19,858 nucleotides of DNA from JAWVYT01 sp964605205 (GTDB taxonomy: Bacteria; Gemmatimonadota; Gemmatimonadetes; Longimicrobiales; RSA9): contig CAZSBL010000055.1 in the NCBI GenBank assembly GCA_964605205.1, positions 1 to 19,858 of the forward strand, read 5' to 3'. Below the pieces are notes generated by a model, which was not told the origin of the DNA, ran no database searches, and saw nothing but the letters and a program-made list of their open reading frames with translations. Shown here piece after piece: positions 1 through 7,566 of this stretch. The first letter of the stretch is position 1. Every line of letters starts with the position of its first letter. A program made the position numbers and the translations under genes.

Positions 1-52
<52 letters not shown>

Positions 53-400
53 AGATGCGGGCCCTGGCAGGGCGCGACTGCGGTAGTGCGCCGAGGCGCT
101 CGCCCGCTCCAGGCTTTTGCCTGGGAGCCACTAAGGATACCGGCGATCCCGGGGGGCGTCAACCCCCTGTGCGGGGCCATGGTAGCCGGTGCTCTAACCC
201 GTTGTCGGACCTTAGGTTGTGGAGCCGATGCCGCCCGGTTGCCCGCTCCGGCCGGGATCCGCTGGCGACGGGGCTGTGGGGTGGGGTCGGGCCGACGCGG
301 CGGACGGGGTGCCGGACAGGGGGCCGGGGGATGGGGAGGGGGCCGCGCGGCGGCGGTCCACCGGTTGATGTGGCGGTGGCCGATGGAGCGATTGAGGCGG
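53..400. other. non-coding stretch with several GC-rich stem-loops
   Basis: No convincing gene lies between the tRNA and the exchanger; the long plus-strand frame here reads as low-complexity Gly/Arg/Pro and lacks family features. It holds several hairpins. GCCCT-GGC-AGGGC is at 61-73. GCTCCAGGC-TTTT-GCCTGGGAGC is at 106-128, a 9-10 bp stem with a single bulge. A G-run at 152-156 can pair with the C-run at 163-167, while that C-run can instead pair with GGGG at 173-176. None is followed by a T tract, so no terminator is called and no function is assigned. Confidence 0.5.
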
Positions 401-429
401 TTGACAGGGCCCCCGTGTGGACGTCTAAT
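401..429 (+). promoter_or_regulatory. sigma70-type promoter of the cation exchanger
   Basis: TTGACA (401-406, perfect -35) is separated by exactly 17 bp from TCTAAT (424-429, five of six matches to TATAAT). Transcription would start about 7 bases after the -10, near 436, which is the G of an in-frame GTG. This supports a leaderless or nearly leaderless mRNA for the exchanger. It is inferred from sequence only. Confidence 0.7.
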
Positions 430-435
430 CAGGGC

Positions 436-1404
436 GTGTATTTGAATGCGTTGTACTTCGTTCTCGGCCTCCTTGCCCTGTATCTGGGGGCCGAGTGGCT
501 TGTCGGGGGTGCGGCCCGACTGGCGCGGCGGCTGGGGACGAGGCCACTGGTGGTGGGTCTGACGGTGGTGGCGTTCGGGAGCTCTGCGCCGGAGCTTCTG
601 GTGGGTGTAGTGGCGAGCGTGCAGGACCGGAGCGACGTGGTGCTGGGCAACGTGCTCGGCTCGAACATCATGAATATCGGGCTGATCCTGGGGCTTTCGG
701 CGATGGCGAAGCCGCTGAAGGTGGGGATGCGGCTGCTGTCACGGGAGGCGCCGCTGATGGTGTTCGTGTCCATGGTGGTGGCGGTGATGATGGTGGACGG
801 GGCGCTGGGGCGGGTGGATGCGGGGATCCTGCTGGTGGGGTTCGTGGCGTTCCTGGTGTTCGTGCTCCGGGCGGCCCGGTGGGAGCCGGAATGGGTGGAG
901 GCGGAGTACGTGCAGTACGAGAGGGTGGAGCGGGGGCCTCCCGATGGCGGGATGGCGAAGGATATCCTGCTGGTGATGTTGGGGCTGGCGGGTCTGGTGG
1001 TAGGGGCGCAGCTGCTGGTGATGTCGGCGGTGTTTTTCGCGCGGTTGGTAGGCGTGAGCGAAGTGGTGATCGGGCTGACGGTGGTGGCGATCGGGACGTC
1101 GCTGCCGGAGCTGGCCACGTGCGTGGTGGCGGCGATGCGTCAGGAGTCGGATATCGCGCTGGGGAATGTGGTGGGGTCGAACCTGTTCAACCTGTTGTCG
1201 ATTCTGGGGGTCTCGACGCTGATCCGGCCGATCCCGGTGGATCCGGCGCTTCTGTGGTTCGAGGTTCCGGCGATGATCGTGTTCGCCATCCTCCTGGTTC
1301 CGCTGGCGTGGCGCGGCCGGGTGTTGGGGCGGATCTCGGGTGGAGTGCTGGTGACGGGCTACGTGATCTTCACGGTGCTCCTGGTCCTACGGGCCCTTTC
1401 GTAA
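436..1404 (+). CDS. Na+/Ca2+ (or Na+/H+-Ca2+) exchanger, CaCA family, CaxA/YrbG-like
   Basis: Inner-membrane cation antiporter of the CaCA superfamily, 322 residues from the chosen start, the usual size for the YrbG-like prokaryotic branch. Both diagnostic alpha repeats are present. Alpha-1 has GSSAPE (48-53) and GNVLGSN (71-77); alpha-2 has GTSLPE (220-225) and GNVVGSN (243-249). These acidic helices carry the Ca2+/Na+ site in the family. About ten hydrophobic segments flank a hydrophilic loop around residues 148-175. The frame is open back to 55, but upstream sequence is low-complexity and would cross the promoter at 401-429, so GTG 436 (or TTG 442) is preferred. No Shine-Dalgarno is evident, which fits a leaderless start. 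It is the only plus-strand gene and converges on the porin operon. The transported ion cannot be fixed from sequence. Confidence 0.9.
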   Translation: MYLNALYFVLGLLALYLGAEWLVGGAARLARRLGTRPLVVGLTVVAFGSSAPELLVGVVASVQDRSDVVLGNVLGSNIMNIGLILGLSAMAKPLKVGMRLLSREAPLMVFVSMVVAVMMVDGALGRVDAGILLVGFVAFLVFVLRAARWEPEWVEAEYVQYERVERGPPDGGMAKDILLVMLGLAGLVVGAQLLVMSAVFFARLVGVSEVVIGLTVVAIGTSLPELATCVVAAMRQESDIALGNVVGSNLFNLLSILGVSTLIRPIPVDPALLWFEVPAMIVFAILLVPLAWRGRVLGRISGGVLVTGYVIFTVLLVLRALS

Positions 1405-1405
1405 C

Positions 1406-1425
1406 GGCGCCGGGGCCCCGGCGCC
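1406..1425. terminator. 20 bp perfect palindrome between convergent genes
   Basis: GGCGCCGGGGCCCCGGCGCC is its own reverse complement and starts 1 base after the exchanger stop codon, 6 bases before the porin stop codon on the other strand. Its position between two converging genes suggests a shared bidirectional transcription stop. Neither side has a T tract, so it is not a canonical intrinsic terminator and could instead act with Rho or as an mRNA 3' end stabiliser. Confidence 0.5.
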
Positions 1426-1431
1426 ATCTCA

Positions 1432-2700
1432 TCAGAAGTAGATGGAGAGCTGGGTGTAGCCGAGGGTGCCGTACGCGCCGAACTCCGTGGGGAAGGCGGG
1501 TGGGAGCGGGTTGAACGACGGCGGGTCGCCGTACGAGAGGAGGCCGCCGATGGAGAAGCGGGTGGCCTGCCCCAGGTCGTAGCTGAGTGCCGGCGTCACG
1601 GCCAGGCTCGGATCGCCGAGGTTGGCCAGGGCGTTCAGGATCAGGGTGAGGCGGTTCTCGGTGTCGGGGCTCCAGGTGATCACGCCACCGAGGTAGTGGC
1701 GGCCGAGGTAGTACGTTTCGCCGCGCTGCACCCGCGGGTCCTGCAGGGTTTCCAGGTAGCTCTCGTGGTCGGCGCCGATCCCGTTGTAGTGGTACTCCCC
1801 GGTCACGGTCGAAGTGCCCCGGATCCAGTCGATGCCCACCGTGACGCGGGGCTGCTGGAGCGCGGCGGCGTCCAGGTCCCAGGGGAGAGCGGCCTCGACG
1901 CGCACCTTGGCCGCGTCGAGGAGGAGGGTCACGCCGCCCATGGCCATGGCCTGGCGCCAGAGCTTCCCCGCCCCGATCCAGAGGTCGGCATCCGGGAGGC
2001 CGAGGGTGGCCCGGAGGCCGGCCGACAGGTCTTCGGCGCTCCCGCGATCGGCCACGACGGCGTCGACCTCGATCCCCGCCGGATAGGCGAGGATACGGAT
2101 GGCGTCGATGCCGGGCTTCTCCTCGGTGTCGAGCTCGAAGGGGCTGAACTGTGCCCAGAGGTCGGCCACCGGGAAGATCCCGGAGATGCCCCAGGTGATG
2201 GCCTGGCGGCCGACGGTGATGTCGGCGATGTCGGTGTAGAGGCTCAGGCTCAGCCGGTCGAGATCGTGCCAGGCGCGGAGGCCGGGCTCATCCAGGAGCT
2301 CGGTCTCGAGGTCCACGAGGCGGTCGGGGACGGCACTCACTCCGAAGCCCACCACCTGGTCGCCGGCCTCGGCGCTGCTGATCCGGGCCTGGAGACGGTT
2401 GTGGACATCGAGCTCCCAGCGGACGCCGCTGCCGGCCGGGCCGCCTCCTCCTTCCAGCTTCCACTTCAGGCGAACCACCTCCCCGTTGAAGCCGCTCCGC
2501 CGGGGTGTGGCGGCGGTGACGGGTGTCTCCGGGATGGTGTAGCCGAGGTCGTGGATCCCGGTGAGGGTGCGGACGTAGCCGCCGAGGGTGAGGGAGGCGG
2601 GTTCGGCCTCGACCAGGGTGAACTGGGCGTGGGCGGTGGCGGGTGTGAGCGCGGCCAGCGCCATGAGCACGACTCCGAGGACGCGCACCCCGTCAGCCAC
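1432..2700 (-). CDS. outer-membrane beta-barrel protein, DUF1302-like
   Basis: 422 residues with a clear Sec signal peptide: a hydrophobic core at residues 8-20 and cleavage after AHA (about residue 25). The mature part is strand-like, with alternating hydrophobic residues, many aromatic and Gly turns, and a C-terminus ending in YTQLSIYF, a barrel-type terminal Phe for BAM recognition. The segment VGRQAITWG (163-171) followed by an Asp/Pro-rich stretch and PGIDAIR (196-202) resembles the DUF1302 outer-membrane family. I place it there by pattern only. Start is GTG at 2700, overlapping the ATPase stop by 8 bases, so it is translated with the transporter genes as the last gene of the TetR operon. 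The likely role is the outer-membrane exit or docking partner of the ABC system; a general porin is the alternative. Confidence 0.8.
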   Translation of the reverse strand: MADGVRVLGVVLMALAALTPATAHAQFTLVEAEPASLTLGGYVRTLTGIHDLGYTIPETPVTAATPRRSGFNGEVVRLKWKLEGGGGPAGSGVRWELDVHNRLQARISSAEAGDQVVGFGVSAVPDRLVDLETELLDEPGLRAWHDLDRLSLSLYTDIADITVGRQAITWGISGIFPVADLWAQFSPFELDTEEKPGIDAIRILAYPAGIEVDAVVADRGSAEDLSAGLRATLGLPDADLWIGAGKLWRQAMAMGGVTLLLDAAKVRVEAALPWDLDAAALQQPRVTVGIDWIRGTSTVTGEYHYNGIGADHESYLETLQDPRVQRGETYYLGRHYLGGVITWSPDTENRLTLILNALANLGDPSLAVTPALSYDLGQATRFSIGGLLSYGDPPSFNPLPPAFPTEFGAYGTLGYTQLSIYF

Positions 2701-3439
2701 CCGCGGCGTGGTGGTTGACGCGGGCCACGCATCCGTCGAGGAGGCGGACCACCCGTCTCGCCCGGTCGATGACCGTCTGGTCGTGGGTCGAGAAGACGAA
2801 GGTGGTGTCGAGCTCGTCGTTGAGCTCGAGCATGAGGTCGAGGAGCTCGCCTGAGGTGGTGCTGTCGAGGTTCGCGGTGGGCTCGTCGGCGAGGACGAGC
2901 CGGGGCCGGGTGGCCAGGGCCCGGACCACGGCTACCCGCTGCTGCTGGCCGCCGCTGAGCTCGTGGGGCTTGCGGTCCATCATGTCGCCGAGGCCGACCC
3001 GCTGGAGGAGCGGCTCTACCTGCTCGCGGCGCTCCTCTACGGGAACGCCGCGCAGGAGGAGGGTGAACTCGGCGTTCTCGTACGCTGTGAGGACTGGCAC
3101 CAGGTTGTACGCCTGAAAGATGAAGCCCACGGTACCGAGGCGGAAATCGGCCGCATCTCCCTTGCTGAGGCCGGAGACGTTCTTCCCGTCGACCTCGATG
3201 GACCCGTCGGTGGGGCTGTCGAGGGCGCCCACGATGTTCAGGAGCGTGGTCTTGCCGGAGCCGGACGGCCCGGCCAGGGCGGTGAACTCGCCCTCCTGGA
3301 CGTCCAGGTCCACGCCGCGCAGGGCCGGGATTTCCAGGTCTCCCTGCCAGTAGCTCTTCTTCAGGCCCCGGGCCCGGATCAGGGCGCCGTTCTCGATCAC
3401 GCCGGGTTCGGCCTCACGTGTCTGGGTCTGGTTCGGCAT
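2693..3439 (-). CDS. ABC transporter ATP-binding protein, LolD/MacB type
   Basis: Cytoplasmic ATPase of 248 residues that would power the two adjacent FtsX-fold permeases. All motifs are intact: Walker A GPSGSGKT (57-64), Q-loop Gln (109, in FIFQAYNLVP), signature LSGGQQQR (161-168), Walker B LVLADE (181-186) followed by PTANLD, and H-loop His (219, in STHD). The pattern LSGGQQQRVAVVRAL with DEPTANLD is typical of the LolD/MacB/FtsE group rather than importers. ATG 3439 is preceded by AGAGGA about 8 bases upstream and lies 12 bases after the permease stop. The C-terminus overlaps the start of the barrel gene. Whether it works as a Lol-type extractor or a MacB-type mechanotransmitter cannot be settled from the ATPase. 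Confidence 0.93.
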   Translation of the reverse strand: MPNQTQTREAEPGVIENGALIRARGLKKSYWQGDLEIPALRGVDLDVQEGEFTALAGPSGSGKTTLLNIVGALDSPTDGSIEVDGKNVSGLSKGDAADFRLGTVGFIFQAYNLVPVLTAYENAEFTLLLRGVPVEERREQVEPLLQRVGLGDMMDRKPHELSGGQQQRVAVVRALATRPRLVLADEPTANLDSTTSGELLDLMLELNDELDTTFVFSTHDQTVIDRARRVVRLLDGCVARVNHHAAGG

Positions 3440-3451
3440 GGTTTTCGTCCT

Positions 3452-4693
3452 CTATTCGTAAAAGCGCATGGCTTCTGCGGGTGCCAGCTTGGAGGCCCGC
3501 CACGCCGGGTAGAGCGCGGAGGCGATGGTCGAAATGGCCACGAGCACGGACGCGACGCCCCACTTCAAGGGATTGATGGTGCTGTACATCACCAGCTCGG
3601 ACATGTCCACGCCGGACATCTCGAGCTCCTCGATCCCGTAGGAGGCGACGGGGATCCCCCAGTGGGAAGCGGCCAGGTGGCCGGCATAGCCGATGAGGAA
3701 CCCGGCGGTCATGGCCAGGGCGGTCAGGAGCACGGTCTCGGAGAGGAGGAGTCGGCCGATGCGCTCGTTCTTGAGGCCCAGCGCGTTCAGGAGGCCGAAC
3801 TCGCGGACCCGCTCCATCACGGCCATCAGGAAGGTGTTGGTGATGGAGAAGAGCACTACGGCGAAGATGATGACGAAGTAGATGTAGGCGAAGGCGTCGT
3901 CGATCTCGATGAAGCCCACCATCTCGGGGATGGCTTCCTCCCAGGTCAGGACCTCGAGGTCGGTGCGGGCGGTGTCGAAGACGGCGGCGATGTCGGTGGC
4001 GACGCGCTGGTGGTCTGCGCCTTCGCCGGTGAGCACGCCGATCTGGGTGAGCATGCGAGGGTGGCCGAGGGCGGCGCGGGCCGCAGCCACGGTGGTGAGG
4101 GCCAGGGTCTCGTCCAGCTGCCGGGTGCCGGTCTCGACGATGCCGGTGAGGTGGAAGAGGGCCCGGGTCATCTCGCCCTCGGGGTCGCTGGCGGTCAGGA
4201 CCACCCGGTCGCCGAGTTCGAGCTCGAGGCGCTCGACCGCCCGGTGGCCCAGGATGAGCGGGTCGTCACGACCGTCCTCGAACCAGGTCCCGGCCACGAG
4301 GTCGCCCGGCCAGTCGTGGAGGATCGGCTCCAGCTCCGGGTCGATCCCCTGGAGCATGACCGGCCGGTTGTCCGCGGAGGTGCTGACCAGGCCGTTGATC
4401 AGGACGCGCGGGAAGACGGTCCCTCCTTCCACGACGCCGCGGACCTGGTCGAGCACCGCGGGCCCGTCGCCGATGATGATGTCACTGGCCCGGGTGTCCC
4501 AGTAGCCGTCGCCGTGGACCAGGACATCGCCGCCGGCGGCCTCGGCGGCCTCGCGGAGCATGCGGTAGTGGCCGTCGTCGGCGATCCCCAGGCCGGCGAG
4601 CATCAGGGCGTAGGAGAGGGCCACGGCGGAGGTCATGATGAGGGTGCGGGTCCGGTGACGCCACAGATTCCGCCAGGCGAGCTTGAGCAGCAT
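3452..4693 (-). CDS. ABC transporter permease, FtsX/LolC-E type (second of pair)
   Basis: 413-residue inner-membrane permease. An N-terminal helix (residues about 18-35, after the basic segment KLAWRNLWRHRTRT) is followed by a large periplasmic domain (about 40-270) and three C-terminal helices. This is the 1+3 topology of LolC/LolE/MacB, with the FtsX-domain motif ERVREFGLLNALGLKNERIG before the second helix of the C-terminal bundle. The start was set at ATG 4693, because GGGAGGAACTG provides a good Shine-Dalgarno and it overlaps the previous stop by one base (TGATG). The longer open frame upstream is only the shadow of the neighbouring permease. Together with 4693-6000 it forms a heterodimer-type pair as in LolC/LolE. 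Confidence 0.9.
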   Translation of the reverse strand: MLLKLAWRNLWRHRTRTLIMTSAVALSYALMLAGLGIADDGHYRMLREAAEAAGGDVLVHGDGYWDTRASDIIIGDGPAVLDQVRGVVEGGTVFPRVLINGLVSTSADNRPVMLQGIDPELEPILHDWPGDLVAGTWFEDGRDDPLILGHRAVERLELELGDRVVLTASDPEGEMTRALFHLTGIVETGTRQLDETLALTTVAAARAALGHPRMLTQIGVLTGEGADHQRVATDIAAVFDTARTDLEVLTWEEAIPEMVGFIEIDDAFAYIYFVIIFAVVLFSITNTFLMAVMERVREFGLLNALGLKNERIGRLLLSETVLLTALAMTAGFLIGYAGHLAASHWGIPVASYGIEELEMSGVDMSELVMYSTINPLKWGVASVLVAISTIASALYPAWRASKLAPAEAMRFYE

Positions 4694-6000
4694 CAGTTCC
4701 TCCCGGCGATGGTGGGGGCCGGGTCGATCCGTGCCGACTTGATGGCCGGCCAGAGCCCGCTGAGTGCGGCCACGAAGAGCATCACGAGCACCGGTTGGAT
4801 GACGGCGCCCGGATAGAGCTCGAAGTAGATCCGCTCCGAGAACGACACGCCCATCATGGAGAAGCTGGCGGTCTGGTCGGTGAGCATCCCCATGTCGAAC
4901 CCGGCGGTGGCGTGGTACCAGGTGAGGAGGGCGCCGCCCACGGCCCCGATCACGGCACCGATGACGCCCAGGACCAGCGTCTCGACCACGATGGTCCGGA
5001 ACATCCGCCGGGGGCGCATGCCGATGCCCAACATGACCCCGAACTCCCGCTTCCGCTCCTGGGCGCTCATCCGCTGGGTATTGACGATGCCCACGGCCGC
5101 CACCAGGTAGATCAGGAGGTACATAAAGCCGTACGACTCGCGGAAGATCACCACCATCTGGGCCATGGAGGGGATGATCTCCTGCCACGGCCTCACCACC
5201 AGCACGTCCGCGTCGACCTCGCCGGCCTCCACGGCGCCCTCCGGGGGTGGGTCGGGTCGGATGCCCAGGACGGCGGCGACGTTGTCGGCCACCGCGGCCG
5301 CCCTGCTCGGGTCGGCGGCCCGGATGGCCACCTCGTGGATCTCGTCACCGAGGGCGGCCAGGTACTGTGCGTCCGAGATGTGGAGGTAGCCGGTCATGCG
5401 GTCGATCTCGGTGTTCTGGGTCCGGACGATCCCGACCACCTCGAGGAGCTCGTTGCCCAGCGAGCCGTCCGCGGCTTCCAGGAAGACCACGAGCTCGGCA
5501 CCGATGCCGACCCGGAGCTGCCTCGCCACTCCCTCGCCGAGCACGACCTCCCGGGGCGCCGGGTACTCCGGTGGTGTCCCGGCGAGCCAGCGGCCCTCGA
5601 TGACGGCTTCCGTGATGGGTGTCGCGGCCGCCTCGTTTTCGGGCCGGACGCCCAGGAACCGGGCCACCTGCGACCGCTCCTCGTTCCCGATCAGGCCGGC
5701 CAGCTCGACGCGGGGGCTGATGGCCTGGACATCGGGGGCCTGGAGGATCCGGCGCAGGCGATGGTCGTCCATGTGGAACGAGTGGTAGACACGGGGCGCC
5801 TCGATGTAGCCGGCCGTATGGATCTGCGCCTGGGTGGTCTTCACCGCCGTGGCGCCTCGCACCATCTGCTGGATCCACCCCTCGTAGAAGCCGAGGGTCC
5901 ACACCATGACCCCCACGGCCACCGCCACCGCGGCCAGCGTGAGCCCGCTCCGCCAGCGGTTCCGGAGCAGGTTCCGGATGGCCAGCTTGAGGGCGATCAC
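4693..6000 (-). CDS. ABC transporter permease, FtsX/LolC-E type (first of pair)
   Basis: 435 residues with the same 1+3 helix arrangement as its partner. A basic start (MIALKLAIRNLLRNRWRSG) leads into helix 1, then a periplasmic MacB_PCD-like domain (about 45-290). The FtsX domain carries ERKREFGVMLGIGMRPRRMF and ends in three helices. The two permeases are clearly divergent from each other, so this is an old pair rather than a recent duplication. Start is GTG 6000, overlapping the LolA-like gene by four bases (GTGA), and the gene ends one base into the next permease start, showing tight translational coupling. No periplasmic adaptor (MacA/HlyD type) is encoded nearby, which favours a Lol-like over a MacAB-like mechanism. 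Confidence 0.9.
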   Translation of the reverse strand: MIALKLAIRNLLRNRWRSGLTLAAVAVAVGVMVWTLGFYEGWIQQMVRGATAVKTTQAQIHTAGYIEAPRVYHSFHMDDHRLRRILQAPDVQAISPRVELAGLIGNEERSQVARFLGVRPENEAAATPITEAVIEGRWLAGTPPEYPAPREVVLGEGVARQLRVGIGAELVVFLEAADGSLGNELLEVVGIVRTQNTEIDRMTGYLHISDAQYLAALGDEIHEVAIRAADPSRAAAVADNVAAVLGIRPDPPPEGAVEAGEVDADVLVVRPWQEIIPSMAQMVVIFRESYGFMYLLIYLVAAVGIVNTQRMSAQERKREFGVMLGIGMRPRRMFRTIVVETLVLGVIGAVIGAVGGALLTWYHATAGFDMGMLTDQTASFSMMGVSFSERIYFELYPGAVIQPVLVMLFVAALSGLWPAIKSARIDPAPTIAGRN

Positions 6001-6770
6001 CCGGCCACCCGGCGCAGGCCGCGCCGCGTGAAGAGCTCATCATCCACCTGCACGTCGAACTGCAGCTCCTGGTACTCGATCACGGTGCGCTCGCCTGGCT
6101 CGTCGGTGGGCTGGAGCGTCATCCGCAGGGGGATCGGCCGGCCGCCCACGGTCTCGACCCGGTGGAACGTCATGGTGCGGATCAGCTCCCCCTCGTCGTA
6201 GAACTCCTCCCGCACCGGGATCCACCGGTCCGGCGTGAGGAGGAACTCGATCCGGGTATAGACCACCGGCGCGTCCGGCTTCGGCGTCAGGGTGACGAGC
6301 AGGTAGCGCTCGCCGTCGCGCTCCGTCCAGGACAGCTCGGTTTCGTAGTCGTCGTCGTAGCTGGTCTCCCGCATCAGGTCGTCATTGCTGAAGTGGCTGC
6401 CCATCCAGCTCTCGGACAGCAGGCCCGTGGGGATGCGGATCAGGCGGTCGGCCCGGGGGGCGTAGTTCCACAGACCCTCTTCCGTCATGAGGGTGGCGGT
6501 GCCGGCTTCACGGGCCGGCGACCGGATCACGATGAGCGCCTCTTCCTCCCCTTTCGTCCAGCTCTCCATGGTCAGCTCCCGGGTGCCTCGCTCCCGGACC
6601 ACCGTCATGGTCATGATGGAGTGCGACGACTCGGACCGGTACAGCTCGTCCAGGTGGTCGATCACCTCCTCCATCGACGGCAGCTGCTGGGCCGTGGCCC
6701 CCTTCGTGGGCGCTCCGATGATCACTATGCCCACGAGGGCGCATGCCATGGCCGCGTTCCTCCATATCAT
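5997..6770 (-). CDS. LolA-like periplasmic protein (outer membrane lipoprotein-sorting protein family, PF17131-like)
   Basis: 257 residues with a Sec signal peptide (hydrophobic 8-20, likely cleavage near residue 27, ATA-QQ). The mature chain is beta-rich without membrane helices. Family-typical pieces are SPAREAGTATL (84-94), LWNYAPRADRLIRIP (100-114), WMGSHFSNDDL (122-132) and the late TFHRVETVGGRPIP (201-214). These match the LolA/LolB-fold group annotated as outer membrane lipoprotein-sorting protein, which has a half-barrel with a lipid-binding cavity. ATG 6770 was chosen because it overlaps the tetR stop (ATGA) and has GGGAG just upstream; the longer frame runs back inside tetR. Placed between the regulator and two permeases, it is likely the soluble carrier of the system. 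Cargo is unknown. Confidence 0.85.
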   Translation of the reverse strand: MIWRNAAMACALVGIVIIGAPTKGATAQQLPSMEEVIDHLDELYRSESSHSIMTMTVVRERGTRELTMESWTKGEEEALIVIRSPAREAGTATLMTEEGLWNYAPRADRLIRIPTGLLSESWMGSHFSNDDLMRETSYDDDYETELSWTERDGERYLLVTLTPKPDAPVVYTRIEFLLTPDRWIPVREEFYDEGELIRTMTFHRVETVGGRPIPLRMTLQPTDEPGERTVIEYQELQFDVQVDDELFTRRGLRRVAG

Positions 6771-7411
6771 CGCTCCCACCCCTCGTTGTCGGCGTCCAGC
6801 ATGTCCCGAACGAGGTCGATCCGGGCCTCCATCAGTTCCCGGAACGCGGCCTCGCTCCCGTATTCGTCCAGGTGCTCGATCATCCAACGGTCACCCGCAT
6901 CGTCCACCGCCATGGTGATCTCCACCAGCAGCTCCAGTGGAAGGTCCCGGCGCACCACCTGCAGCTCGCGACCCCGCAGCAGCAGCTCCCGGGTGAAGTC
7001 CCGACTCCATTCCAGGAGCGGCTGCACCCCGGCACCGGCCTCGGGCTCCTGCCGCAGCCGCGGGAACGCCATGGCCAGCCGCACGTCCCAGGTGTCTTCC
7101 TTCATCAGGTCGATGGAGCGCAGCGCCACCTCCCGCACTCGGGCCCAGAAGTTGGCCCGGTCCAGCTCCTCGAACGACAGCCCCTCCACCGCCCGGAAGA
7201 GCCGGTCCATGGCCGCCTCCACCACCGACCGGAACAGGTCCGCCTTGTCGTCGAAGTAGTAGTAGAGGGAGCCCTTGCTGATATCGGCCGCCTCGATGAT
7301 CCGGTTCAACGACGCGGCGGCGTAGCCGTGGGTCGCGAACTCATCGGCGGCCGCCGCCAGGATGGTCTCCTGGCGCTCCGGATCCAGGTTGTCGAAGCGG
7401 GCGCGCGCCAT
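6767..7411 (-). CDS. TetR/AcrR-family transcriptional repressor
   Basis: 214 residues. The N-terminal three-helix DNA-binding domain is classic: ILAAAADEFATHGYAAASLN, then the recognition helix region IIEAADISKGSLYYYFDDK (about 38-56), ending in the YYYF-K-L pattern that defines the family. The C-terminal ligand-binding part is helical and diverged, so the inducer cannot be guessed. Start ATG 7411 has GGAG eight bases upstream. The frame could extend to a TTG at 7456, but that lies inside the -10 element and operator, which rules it out. It is first in a tightly overlapping operon with the LolA-like, permease, ATPase and barrel genes, so it probably represses its own operon through the palindrome at 7437-7458. 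Confidence 0.93.
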   Translation of the reverse strand: MARARFDNLDPERQETILAAAADEFATHGYAAASLNRIIEAADISKGSLYYYFDDKADLFRSVVEAAMDRLFRAVEGLSFEELDRANFWARVREVALRSIDLMKEDTWDVRLAMAFPRLRQEPEAGAGVQPLLEWSRDFTRELLLRGRELQVVRRDLPLELLVEITMAVDDAGDRWMIEHLDEYGSEAAFRELMEARIDLVRDMLDADNEGWER

Positions 7412-7436
7412 GGCGGGCTCCGGGGTTGGACGTTGC

Positions 7437-7458
7437 AGTTCGACCGAGTGGTCCAACT
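7437..7458. promoter_or_regulatory. candidate TetR operator (imperfect palindrome)
   Basis: AGTTCGACC (7437-7445) and GGTCCAACT (7450-7458) form a 9-4-9 inverted repeat with one mismatched pair. It overlaps the -10 hexamer (7456-7461) and the expected transcription start of the tetR operon, and ends 26 bases before the tetR ATG. Position and size fit autorepression by a TetR dimer. Binding is inferred. Confidence 0.6.
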
Positions 7459-7484
7459 TTACGGTCAGGTACCGGGAGTGTCAA
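7456..7484 (-). promoter_or_regulatory. sigma70-type promoter of the tetR-lolA-like-ABC-barrel operon
   Basis: On the minus strand TTGACA (7484-7479, perfect) is followed by a 17 bp spacer and TAAAGT (7461-7456, four of six). The predicted start near 7449 gives a leader of about 38 bases that contains most of the palindromic operator. Confidence 0.65.
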
Positions 7485-7566
7485 GCGCGAAGGCGCCGAG
7501 GGACGCGGAGGCGCGGACGCGTACAGGTGCCCGGTGCGGCCGGAGGGTGGCGGCGGGGTGGTGCGC

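Noticed and set aside
55..435. N-terminal extension of the exchanger to ATG 55
   Set aside because: Low-complexity Gly/Arg/Pro sequence without homology features; a strong promoter lies inside it.
2963..4816. 617-codon open frame on the plus strand, antisense to the ATPase and permease genes
   Set aside because: It is the antisense shadow of conserved genes in GC-rich DNA; composition is His/Gly/Asp/Val-rich without domains.
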